Of a DNA stretch of 54,602 nt, positions 26,563-33,772 are shown piece by piece (position 1 is the first letter of the stretch; each line of letters begins with the position of its first letter). The notes beneath the pieces were generated by a model, which did not search any database, was not told where the DNA came from, and worked only from the letters and a program-made list of their open reading frames with translations. Origin of the DNA: JANSWP01 sp041941305 (GTDB lineage Bacteria > Bacteroidota > Bacteroidia > Chitinophagales > Saprospiraceae); NCBI GenBank assembly GCA_041941305.1, contig JBGTQJ010000064.1, positions 1 through 54,602 of the forward strand. The letters run 5' to 3'. A program made the position numbers and the translations under genes.

Positions 26563-27675
26563 ATGATAATTGGCGTACCTAAAGAGATAAAAACCAACGA
26601 AAATCGCGTAGCACTTACTCCTGCAGGAGCTTACGAATTGATTAAAAGAGGACACACCGTTTACCTGCAATCCACTGCCGGCAATGGAAGTGGATTTAGT
26701 GACCAGGAATATATAGATGCCGGTGCGAACATTCAACCTTCCATCGAAGCGACCTACGACATTGCTGAAATGATCATCAAGGTTAAAGAACCCATCGAAA
26801 AGGAATACAATCTGATAAAAAAGGATCAACTGGTCTTTACCTATTTCCACTTTGCCTCTTATGAGCCATTGACAAATGCAATGATCAAATCCGGAGCTGT
26901 TTGCCTCGCTTATGAAACGGTAGAATTGTCCAATAGAAGCTTACCGCTATTGGTTCCTATGTCAGAAGTAGCTGGAAGAATGGCAATTCAGCAAGGCGCT
27001 AAATATTTGGAAAAACCGATGAAGGGGCGAGGTGTATTGCTAGGAGGCGTTCCAGGAGTGCCACCAGCTAAAGTTATGATTCTGGGAGGAGGTATTGTTG
27101 GAACTCAGGCAGCTAAAATGGCAGCTGGACTAGGTGCCAATGTGACTATTCTGGATATCAATTTGGAAAGATTGCGCTATCTTTCAGATGTCATGCCTGC
27201 CAATGTAACGACCTTGTATTCCAATGCTTACAATATCCGAAGGCTTATCAAAAATCACGACCTGATAGTAGGAGCAGTTTTGATTCCAGGTGCAAAGGCG
27301 CCAAGCCTTATCAGTCGCGAGATGCTCAAAGAAATGCGACCAGGAACTGTATTGGTGGATGTTGCCGTTGATCAAGGAGGGTGCATCGAAACCTGCAAAC
27401 CAACGACACATGAAGATCCGATTTTCGTAATTGATGAGGTGGTTCACTACTGTGTTGCAAATATGCCAGGTGCTGTTCCTTACACTTCTACCATTGCTTT
27501 GACCAATGCCACATTGCCTTATGCGATTCAGTTGGCAGACAAAGGATGGAAAAAAGCTTGTCGTGAAAACCAACCCCTCAAATTGGGATTGAATGTGGTG
27601 AATGGGAAAGTGGTTTATAAAGGCGTAGCAGATGCTTTTGGACTGCCATATGAGGATGTAGATACAGTGATATAA
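26563..27675 (+). CDS. ald: Alanine dehydrogenase
   Basis: The enzyme interconverts L-alanine and pyruvate plus ammonia using NAD(H), in the cytoplasm. The 370 residues are the full family length. The N-terminus MIIGVPKEIKTNENRVALTP has the substrate-binding Arg15. Lys75 is in KVKEP and His96 in TYFHFAS, the conserved substrate and catalytic residues. The Rossmann motif GGGIVGTQAAKMAAGLGA binds NAD, and VDVAVDQGGC carries the conserved Asp near 270. Everything needed is present. The gene is monocistronic with a good promoter upstream. The 3' flank is a striking poly-G hairpin. Confidence 0.95.
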   Translation: MIIGVPKEIKTNENRVALTPAGAYELIKRGHTVYLQSTAGNGSGFSDQEYIDAGANIQPSIEATYDIAEMIIKVKEPIEKEYNLIKKDQLVFTYFHFASYEPLTNAMIKSGAVCLAYETVELSNRSLPLLVPMSEVAGRMAIQQGAKYLEKPMKGRGVLLGGVPGVPPAKVMILGGGIVGTQAAKMAAGLGANVTILDINLERLRYLSDVMPANVTTLYSNAYNIRRLIKNHDLIVGAVLIPGAKAPSLISREMLKEMRPGTVLVDVAVDQGGCIETCKPTTHEDPIFVIDEVVHYCVANMPGAVPYTSTIALTNATLPYAIQLADKGWKKACRENQPLKLGLNVVNGKVVYKGVADAFGLPYEDVDTVI

Positions 27676-27727
27676 TTATCGATAAAACCCTTTCGTTTTC
27701 TCCTTTTCTTAATCCGGTGGTATTCAA

Positions 27728-27795
27728 TTCGTTGCGGGGTGGGGGGGGGGGGGGGTGGGAAACCCCCCAAACCACCCCCCCCACCCCGCAACGAA
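27728..27795. terminator. Long GC hairpin with a 15-G run between convergent genes
   Basis: Arms of at least 20 bases (ttcgttgcggggtggggggg and its exact complement ending gcaacgaa) flank a loop. A run of 15 consecutive G occupies 27741-27755. The hairpin sits between the 3' ends of two convergent genes (ald and an alpha/beta hydrolase), so a bidirectional stop to transcription is the simplest role. It has no T-tail. The G run could also form a quadruplex and is a likely site of slippage. Confidence 0.55.
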
Positions 27796-27840
27796 GCACA
27801 TTACATAGTGGGTTGAAATTCAATGAGAACCGTGCTGCAA

Positions 27841-28710
27841 TTATTCAATTAAAAACTCCAAAACCCCTTCCAGTACCAACTCCGGTGCTTCCACTTGAGG
27901 ATAATGACCAATCCCCTCCAAAACTACCACATCTGCATTGGGCACCATTTCCCGATAATAATTCACAAGATGTCTACCCGAAACCGGGTCTTCAGGACCA
28001 TCGATTAATCTGATGGGTATAGGGGCTTTCAGTATGGCATTGACCCATCGCTCCCGGTGTTGCTTGCGATCACTCATATATCGAATGAGTTTATGCAAAA
28101 TGGCTTTTCCGTTGTTGTACATAATCAAATCCCAGAAATGATCAATTTCCTCCTCTGTGGGTTGTGAGTTTTTGCCAAAGATGTCCTGAAAATTGGAACG
28201 CAATTTCGATTTTCCCATAAAAGAACCCAATAAGCCTCCAATTGGACTGATGAGTAATTTTTGAATCAATTTGGGGCGGTGCATTTCTGGAAAAAGTCCG
28301 CCATTGAGGAAGCAAATGGATTTGATTTCATACAGGGCTTGTCCTTGCTCTTTTCGATCTAGATACCTGGCTAACAACTCCTGCACCACGGTATTTCCAT
28401 AATCATGGGCTAAAATATGAATAGAGGTGATGCCCTTTTCTTGTAGCAGGGTTTCATGCAAATCTGCCTGATCCATGATTCGGTAATCGTAGTTTTTGGG
28501 TTTGTCGGAATATCCAAAACCAATCATATCAGGAGCTAACAGTTGGTATTTTGAAGCAAGCTGATCCCAGATTTTGTACCAATCCCAGGAGGCAGTTGGA
28601 AAGCCATGAACGAGTAAAAGCACCTCGCCGGTGCCCTGCTCCCTATAAAAGATATTGAAGTCATTGTGTTTGAAATAGTTCCCCAGTTTTTTCCAGTTGG
28701 TTGGATGCAT
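27841..28710 (-). CDS. Alpha/beta hydrolase (haloalkane dehalogenase/epoxide hydrolase-like)
   Basis: The 289-residue cytoplasmic protein has the oxyanion motif LLVHGFPTASWDW, a nucleophile elbow AHDYGN in which the nucleophile is Asp rather than Ser, and a C-terminal GIGHYPQVEAPE with the catalytic His. The acid is probably in IDGPEDPVS. An Asp nucleophile together with HGFPTASWDW is typical of the haloalkane dehalogenase/epoxide hydrolase branch and of the related MEST-like proteins, so simple ester hydrolysis is unlikely. The substrate is unknown. It is a single gene converging on ald. Immediately upstream (higher coordinates) lies a broken membrane-protein gene. Confidence 0.85.
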   Translation of the reverse strand: MHPTNWKKLGNYFKHNDFNIFYREQGTGEVLLLVHGFPTASWDWYKIWDQLASKYQLLAPDMIGFGYSDKPKNYDYRIMDQADLHETLLQEKGITSIHILAHDYGNTVVQELLARYLDRKEQGQALYEIKSICFLNGGLFPEMHRPKLIQKLLISPIGGLLGSFMGKSKLRSNFQDIFGKNSQPTEEEIDHFWDLIMYNNGKAILHKLIRYMSDRKQHRERWVNAILKAPIPIRLIDGPEDPVSGRHLVNYYREMVPNADVVVLEGIGHYPQVEAPELVLEGVLEFLIE

Positions 28711-28721
28711 AATAGACGATA

Positions 28722-29127
28722 TTAAAATCTAAGACCAATTCCCAATTCCCCTCTATGAGTTGTTAAGTCCCAACTAATATTGAGTGCTTCCCCCAAATTT
28801 GGATCTACCACATCCTCATTTACATCATTGGCGCCAAAAAGCGATAAGCCAAACCAATGGTCAATCTGTTAGCAAGAATCATTCGGATACCAGTATGCAC
28901 CTGATATACGAGTCCGGTGGCATCTTGCTCAAATGGAGGAAAATCGGGGTTGTTAATTGGATTGGTTTTTAGTGTTAGCTTGGCAGAGCCAATTCCACCG
29001 CCAAAATGTGCTTCAAAATTGCGAAACGGAAAATTCCATTTTAGGTTCGCAAAATACGCGAATGTATTAAATTCATTTTCATATTCAAATCCACCAAATT
29101 CCTGAGTTGCATTTGCCGAAAAAAAGA
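28722..29127 (-). pseudogene. Remnant of an outer-membrane beta-barrel protein
   Basis: Read on the minus strand, one frame gives amphipathic strands with alternating aromatic residues (FNTFAYFANLKWNFPF, VYQVHTGIRMILANRLTIG), ending LAYRFLAPMM-stop. A shift of one base at the T-run at 28836-28840 moves into another frame that continues FGANDVNEDVVDPNLGEALN and ends GELGIGLRF-stop. The terminal Phe is typical of outer-membrane barrels. The piece looks like the C-terminal ~130 residues of an OmpX/opacity-like barrel. Its N-terminal half and start are missing and the reading stops at a palindromic element beginning at 29131. I conclude it was truncated at that element and also frameshifted. Confidence 0.65.
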
Positions 29128-29130
29128 GAG

Positions 29131-29265
29131 GCTCGTTGCAAGCTTCAGCTTGCTAAACGAAACATGGAGCCGGGCTCCTGCCCTGGCGACGGCGATGTTT
29201 TTTGAAACCACAGGTCAGGAGCCCTGGGTTTTATTACATCTGGCAAGCTGGAGCTTGCAACGAGC
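29131..29265. repeat. Palindromic element B (135 bp)
   Basis: The 23-bp terminal arms gctcgttgcaagcttcagc(ttgc) and its complement differ at one position. Inner segments (gagccgggctcctgccc and caggagccctggg) continue the palindrome. A solo half-site of the right arm (ggcttgcaacgagcattttt) occurs at 38311-38330. The element abuts the truncated end of the barrel-protein remnant and may be the insertion that broke it. Confidence 0.65.
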
Positions 29266-29297
29266 ATTTTTAATTAGGGTTACAGATAAAACAGTGT

Positions 29298-29831
29298 CTA
29301 GGCAGCTTCTAAATTCATGGTGTTTTCGGTGGGTTGTTTCTTCTGCAAAATGAAGGCAGTAACAAGGGAAACGATCAACCCAATCGCAAAAACAGTCAGA
29401 AACATAATGAGCCCCTGGAAATATGGATTGTCGTATAAAGCTTGATTGGCTTCGTATTGTTCCATCATCGTTGCCAATTCAGCAGGTGGGGTATTTTTTT
29501 GCATCTCAGCCAAAGCCCATGCTTTAAATTCGGCACCATAACTCAAATAGAATATGACGGTGGAGATAAACATAAATGCGGAAGGAATCAGTGCGGTCAA
29601 TGAACCTACCTGAAAGGCTTTTCCAAAAGAAATAAAACCATCGCCTACTTCCTCGCGGTATTTTCGAACCGCAAAGTAAATACTCAATAAAGCCATCACA
29701 ATGGATAAATAACCTAGTACCTGAGCAGTATCATAGCTGACATTGGTGCGGGTCAATTGCCATTGCCCCTGAGCCAAAAGAAAAAGAACGATGCCTCCAA
29801 TAAGTCCAAAACGAATAATAGGATTTTTCAT
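29298..29831 (-). CDS. DUF4199 family membrane protein
   Basis: This 177-residue integral membrane protein has four hydrophobic segments (about 5-20, 37-55, 73-96 and 142-165). The conserved region between the second and third (VRKYREEVGDGFISFGKAFQVGSLTALIPS) is the hallmark of DUF4199, a family common in Bacteroidota. The function is unknown. It lies 184 nt downstream of a membrane LuxR-type regulator on the same strand, and the two may be functionally linked. Confidence 0.8.
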   Translation of the reverse strand: MKNPIIRFGLIGGIVLFLLAQGQWQLTRTNVSYDTAQVLGYLSIVMALLSIYFAVRKYREEVGDGFISFGKAFQVGSLTALIPSAFMFISTVIFYLSYGAEFKAWALAEMQKNTPPAELATMMEQYEANQALYDNPYFQGLIMFLTVFAIGLIVSLVTAFILQKKQPTENTMNLEAA

Positions 29832-30015
29832 GATAGAATATATTTAAATGAACGATGCCACAAATCAAAAGGTGTTTTGGCTTTTTTGCCTCATACGAAA
29901 GTACCAATTGGGGAGCATGAGGAGAAATCATACTAAAGTAGGAGTGGCCAGATTGGAGTGCAGGGTTCTCGGTTCAGAGTTCCCGGTTCGAAAAAAACAA
30001 TGGGGTACCGATACT

Positions 30016-30444
30016 TTAGAGAATTCTCAATTCTTTGGCAATCGTTACCGCCTGGGTACGTCGTCGGGCATCTAGTTTTAGCAAAAGATTGGAGACATGG
30101 GTTTTGACGGTACTTTCAGAAATGAAGAGTGTTTGGGCAATTTCGTGGTTGGACAAACCTTCTTCAATTTTTTGGAGCACTTCGTATTCGCGTTTGCTGA
30201 TACCCAATTCTTTGATTTTTTCGGTGTTCAGTTCTTCGGTAGCTTCTGGCAATGCTTGCAGGCCTGATTTCTTTTTTACCAAATAACGACTCACCCAATA
30301 GCCAAAACCCAAAAATAGAAGCGCAAAACCTACAACAACGAATTCACTGTTGAAGCTATTCATCATCAAGGAATATTTGCTCAACTGCAATAATGCGAGC
30401 AAAAGACTGGCAATGAGCCCAAAAGTGATGATGACTTTTTTCAT
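30016..30444 (-). CDS. Membrane-anchored LuxR-type helix-turn-helix protein
   Basis: Two N-terminal membrane helices (about 5-22 and 35-53) are joined by a short linker to a C-terminal LuxR/GerE DNA-binding domain (about 78-140). The signature is LGISKREYEVLQKIEEGLSNHEIAQTLFISESTVKTHVSNL, complete with the recognition helix. There is no receiver or ligand-binding domain. The architecture implies a regulator that is active, or held inactive, at the inner membrane. The DUF4199 protein encoded next could be its partner or its target, but nothing in the sequence proves this. A dispersed palindromic element directly precedes the gene. Confidence 0.8.
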   Translation of the reverse strand: MKKVIITFGLIASLLLALLQLSKYSLMMNSFNSEFVVVGFALLFLGFGYWVSRYLVKKKSGLQALPEATEELNTEKIKELGISKREYEVLQKIEEGLSNHEIAQTLFISESTVKTHVSNLLLKLDARRRTQAVTIAKELRIL

Positions 30445-30469
30445 ACAGCAAATAAAAAAGACTTTTTTC

Positions 30470-30633
30470 AGAAACTGTTTTGAAATCAGTAGTAAAATTT
30501 TTTAGTAGGTATTTTTTGGTCCATCGAGGCGCAAAAACCGAAGTTTAGCCAAAGCTAAATGAGGATTTTTGTAACGAAGAAGGGCTAAAAAAGACGTCTA
30601 AAAAAATTATTGGTGTATTTCAAGACAGTTTCT
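30470..30633. repeat. Palindromic ~160-bp element, copy 2
   Basis: The outer arms agaaactgttttgaaat and atttcaagacagtttct delimit 164 bp. The centre, cgaggcgcaaaaaccgaag-tttagccaaagctaaa-tgagg, is the reverse complement of the copy 1 type (ctc...tagc...gcta...cgtttttcgcctc). The copy starts 26 nt upstream of the LuxR-type gene's start codon, so it could influence that gene. From 30634 to 30981 the sequence is AT-rich with no gene that I can support. Confidence 0.75.
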
Positions 30634-30981
30634 AAAATGTGAAATGAAAGCCATGAAAACAACTTTCGGAATAAAATAACAATAAAAGTGCTTTACTTGA
30701 TATTTTTAAGTATTTAATGCACTAAGCACCAAACTTCTTTTGGTAGAATTTTTGATATGAAAAATTATTGTGCTTTAATATTGTGAATTTTTTATGCGCT
30801 CAACTCCCACCCATGACCGATGTTCCTTCCCCAAATAGTCAGAAAATAAAAGCAATTAGAACGTCGATAAAGCCATTCCAAAACCTGATTTTTTGAACCA
30901 ACACCCAAAACAATAAAGGTTTTCCGTAGTACAGACGGCATTCACTCTAGGGAGCTTCATAATCCTTAAACAGCACCTCTG

Positions 30982-32181
30982 ATGAATATGCTAAAACCCT
31001 TGCTGGGCTTGGCACTGGTACTTATATGGGCTAGTTGTCATCGCCCAGTTAATAGGACATCTGTTGATACAAAAACCATAGAAATAAGCATTCCAGCCAC
31101 ACCTGTCGTGTTGGAAAAAACAAGGCATGAACGCCTTACAAACGGTAAAATTAAATTTGCAAAAGAATATCCCGGGTTGTATGCAGAAACTTCCATTGAT
31201 ACCCTTGACATTCCACCATTAAGTGAAGCATTGGTTTTAGGGCTGGAGCGGCAGCTAAAGGTTCTGGAATATAGAAAACAAAAAGAAAGTCAGCGAACTA
31301 CTGGTCTTTTGGTATCTATCGAACAACTGGAAAAGATCATTAACCTATTATTGAATAAGCATAAAAATGGCGAACCCTATGTTAAAAACGACTTGGCCGC
31401 ATTTCAAAGTTGGGGAAAAGATCAAAAAGGGCATGTCAAATTTACAGGATATTTTACACCGGTTTTAGACATCAAAAAACACAAGGATGAAATTTACAAA
31501 TATCCTTTTTACAAGTACCCTCAGCATTGGTCGGGTCGATTGCCAACGCGAAGGCAAATAGACGGAGAAGGAGCTCTAAAGGGAATGGGTTTGGAAATTG
31601 GATATGCAAATAATTTGGTTGACATCTATTATATGCAATTGCAAGGATCTGGTATGATCAATTTCCTGGACACCCATGAAAAAAGTCTATTCAGGTATGC
31701 CGGAAAAAACGGTCACGCCTATCGAAGCATCGAAATTTTTATTCGGAAAAATACAGACCTGGGTACTCAAAACTTGACGATCAATGGCATCAAACGCTTT
31801 TTGAATGAAAATCCGCATCGTGGTGAAATGGTTTTGTACTACAATCCTTCCTATGTCTTTTTTAATCCCACAAAATCAGTCGTAAAAGGAGCCGGTGGCG
31901 TTAGACTTCAAAAAGATATTTCCGTTGCAGTAGACTCCAAATACTTTCCTTTAGGCAGTGTATTGCTGGCATCCATGCCCATATTAGATACAAACGGAAA
32001 GCTGTCTCATCACGAATATCAACTCCTGTTGCCCCAGGATGTAGGCGGTAACATCAAAGGACCAGGGCATATTGATGTGTATTCAGGAATTGGAAAAGAA
32101 GGAGAACTGCAGGCGACATCCAGAAATCATTTCGGAGAGATCTTTATTTTATTGCCGAGAGAAGTGGAGTTCTTAAGATAG
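30982..32181 (+). CDS. mltA: Membrane-bound lytic murein transglycosylase A (lipoprotein)
   Basis: The enzyme cleaves the glycan strands of peptidoglycan and leaves 1,6-anhydro ends. A lipoprotein signal ends at ASC (Cys19), so it should be anchored to the outer membrane facing the periplasm. MltA domain motifs include FTGYFTPVLDI, YPQHWSGRLPTRRQID and YYMQLQGSGMI (first half of the domain). The 3D domain then has PLGSVLLASMPIL and QDVGGNIKGPGHIDVYSG, where Asp365 corresponds to the catalytic Asp of the family. The 399-residue length is normal. It stands alone on the + strand. Confidence 0.9.
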   Translation: MNMLKPLLGLALVLIWASCHRPVNRTSVDTKTIEISIPATPVVLEKTRHERLTNGKIKFAKEYPGLYAETSIDTLDIPPLSEALVLGLERQLKVLEYRKQKESQRTTGLLVSIEQLEKIINLLLNKHKNGEPYVKNDLAAFQSWGKDQKGHVKFTGYFTPVLDIKKHKDEIYKYPFYKYPQHWSGRLPTRRQIDGEGALKGMGLEIGYANNLVDIYYMQLQGSGMINFLDTHEKSLFRYAGKNGHAYRSIEIFIRKNTDLGTQNLTINGIKRFLNENPHRGEMVLYYNPSYVFFNPTKSVVKGAGGVRLQKDISVAVDSKYFPLGSVLLASMPILDTNGKLSHHEYQLLLPQDVGGNIKGPGHIDVYSGIGKEGELQATSRNHFGEIFILLPREVEFLR

Positions 32182-32280
32182 GAAGCTTTTTGAAAATGCC
32201 TCCTATCTACACCTCATTTTCTATGTTTTTAGTTGAAAGCATCTTAATATTACCTCTTTTATGATTAAACTTAATCAAAA

Positions 32281-32676
32281 ATGAATCTGAACAATCACGT
32301 CATACCTAGCTCTGAACAAATTGCTGCATTGATGAATTATCCCGCCGATACCCCCATAGTCATGGTCAATATTTTAAAATACAAATCCAAAACTGACAAA
32401 GGGGATGAAACTGGCAGAGCAGCTTACCAACGCTACATGAAAAATGTATTTCCTCATCTTTTGGCAGTTGGAGGAAAGGTGATTTGGAGTGGGGAGGTTC
32501 AAAATATGGTTATTGGTAGCTCGGAAAATGCACCTGACACCATTTTATTGGTTGAATACCCTTCTGTTCAACACTTCCTGAAAATGGCTACCGATGAGGA
32601 ATATTTGAAAGTAGCGGGAGATAGGAAGATCGCATTGGAATATGGCGGGTTGATTATGGCGAAAGCTAATCAATAA
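32281..32676 (+). CDS. DUF1330-type dimeric alpha/beta-barrel protein
   Basis: This 131-residue cytoplasmic protein has the ferredoxin-like pattern of DUF1330: an N-terminal strand TPIVMVNILKYKSK, a RAAYQRYMKNVFPHL helix, a GGKVIWSGEVQNMVIG strand pair, and ILLVEYPSVQHFLKMATDEEYLKVAGDRKIAL. The family's function is unknown, with possible roles in small-molecule binding or monooxygenase-like chemistry. Its stop codon overlaps the 3' end of the convergent broken cyclase gene by about 11 nt. Confidence 0.75.
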   Translation: MNLNNHVIPSSEQIAALMNYPADTPIVMVNILKYKSKTDKGDETGRAAYQRYMKNVFPHLLAVGGKVIWSGEVQNMVIGSSENAPDTILLVEYPSVQHFLKMATDEEYLKVAGDRKIALEYGGLIMAKANQ

Positions 32677-33772
32677 TAGAAAGGGTGTGCAGTTCTACAG
32701 GTTTTTCCTTCCCACGCAAAAGTACTTCCCCCACTTGTTTGGAAATGAAATGTTTATTCAAGGGAGATAATAATTGAAGCAATGCTTTGGATAAAAGGAT
32801 AAGTACTCCAAAATCGTTGCATTTGCTCTGAATTCTTGCGGTTGTATTTAAAACATCTCCTGAATAAGCTATGTCGCGTTTGATAACTCCAATTTCTCCG
32901 GCAATAACTTTCCCGTAATGAAGACCTGCTTTAAAAATTGGTTGTGTTTTGTATTGATTTTCAAAATGGGTTGATTTTTTCTTTAGTGCATTTTGAATTT
33001 CAAAAAAACAGTGTAGGCAATATGAATTTTTGAGGTTTCTCTTCACTGGCCAACTTATCACAATTTCATCTCCTACATATTAATAGATCTCCCCATTGGT
33101 TTCAAGAATAGGAGGAGTAACCGTTGCAAATACTTCTCTAAGGAAATTGAAATATTTATTCTCTCCAAGTTGCTCGGCAATCGTTGTAGATCCTTTAAGA
33201 TCGAGAAACATAAATATCCGTTCTTCTCTTTTTGGATGAAAATATTGTCCCAAAAGAAACTTAAGCAACAATCCAGGCCCATATTTATCCCGCACAAACA
33301 GCGCAATCAAGGTGACGATTAAAATCAACAACCAAAAGACAAAATTCTTGAAGAACTCAAAGCTAAGGAAGTAGGATAGGAGAGAATTCCAGACCTCCTC
33401 GTGTACACGTTCCCATTCGACATTTGCGATGGCTAAAATATACATGTTTAAGGAAGTCAAGACTATAAAAAGAATAGAGAAACATAAGATTAAATACAAA
33501 ATAGCCAAACCATAAGGCAGTGTGCGAAACCACCGCTGAAGAAAATAAACAATAGTCAAGCCACCTACCAAACCAATTATTAAAAAGGTAAAAGTGTTAA
33601 GTACAAAATATTGAAGAAACTGGCCATTTTCTGCCCATCTAGGAGTGGCTCCGTAATCAGTTAAAATAGCATATTCATAAAGCAGTTGAAGGATAGAAAT
33701 TAAGATCCAAAAGGAGGCTATCCAAAGAACAGTTATAAACTGGCTCGAATATTTGGTTTTTGTTTCAAGCAT
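32666..33772 (-). pseudogene. Membrane class III adenylate/guanylate cyclase interrupted by one in-frame TAA
   Basis: A 369-codon reading frame encodes several N-terminal membrane helices (about residues 10-165) and a class III cyclase domain. Asp191 in MFLDLKGSTT is the first metal ligand. At codon 231 (33080-33082) the frame has TAA in GEIY-stop-YVGDE, and the next codons continue in the same frame with Asp235, the second metal ligand. The NTTARIQ segment carries the transition-state Asn/Arg. CAA to TAA is a single base change and Gln fits the motif. As read, the first product (33080-33772) lacks half the active site. The ATG follows the S9 peptidase stop codon with no gap, so the gene sits in an operon with it. 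It is a recent pseudogene, a site of stop readthrough, or a sequencing error. Confidence 0.8.

Noticed and set aside
32666..33061. A separate 131-aa gene starting inside the cyclase
   Set aside because: It is in the same frame as the upstream half and holds only the second half of one cyclase domain, so a nonsense mutation explains it better than two genes.
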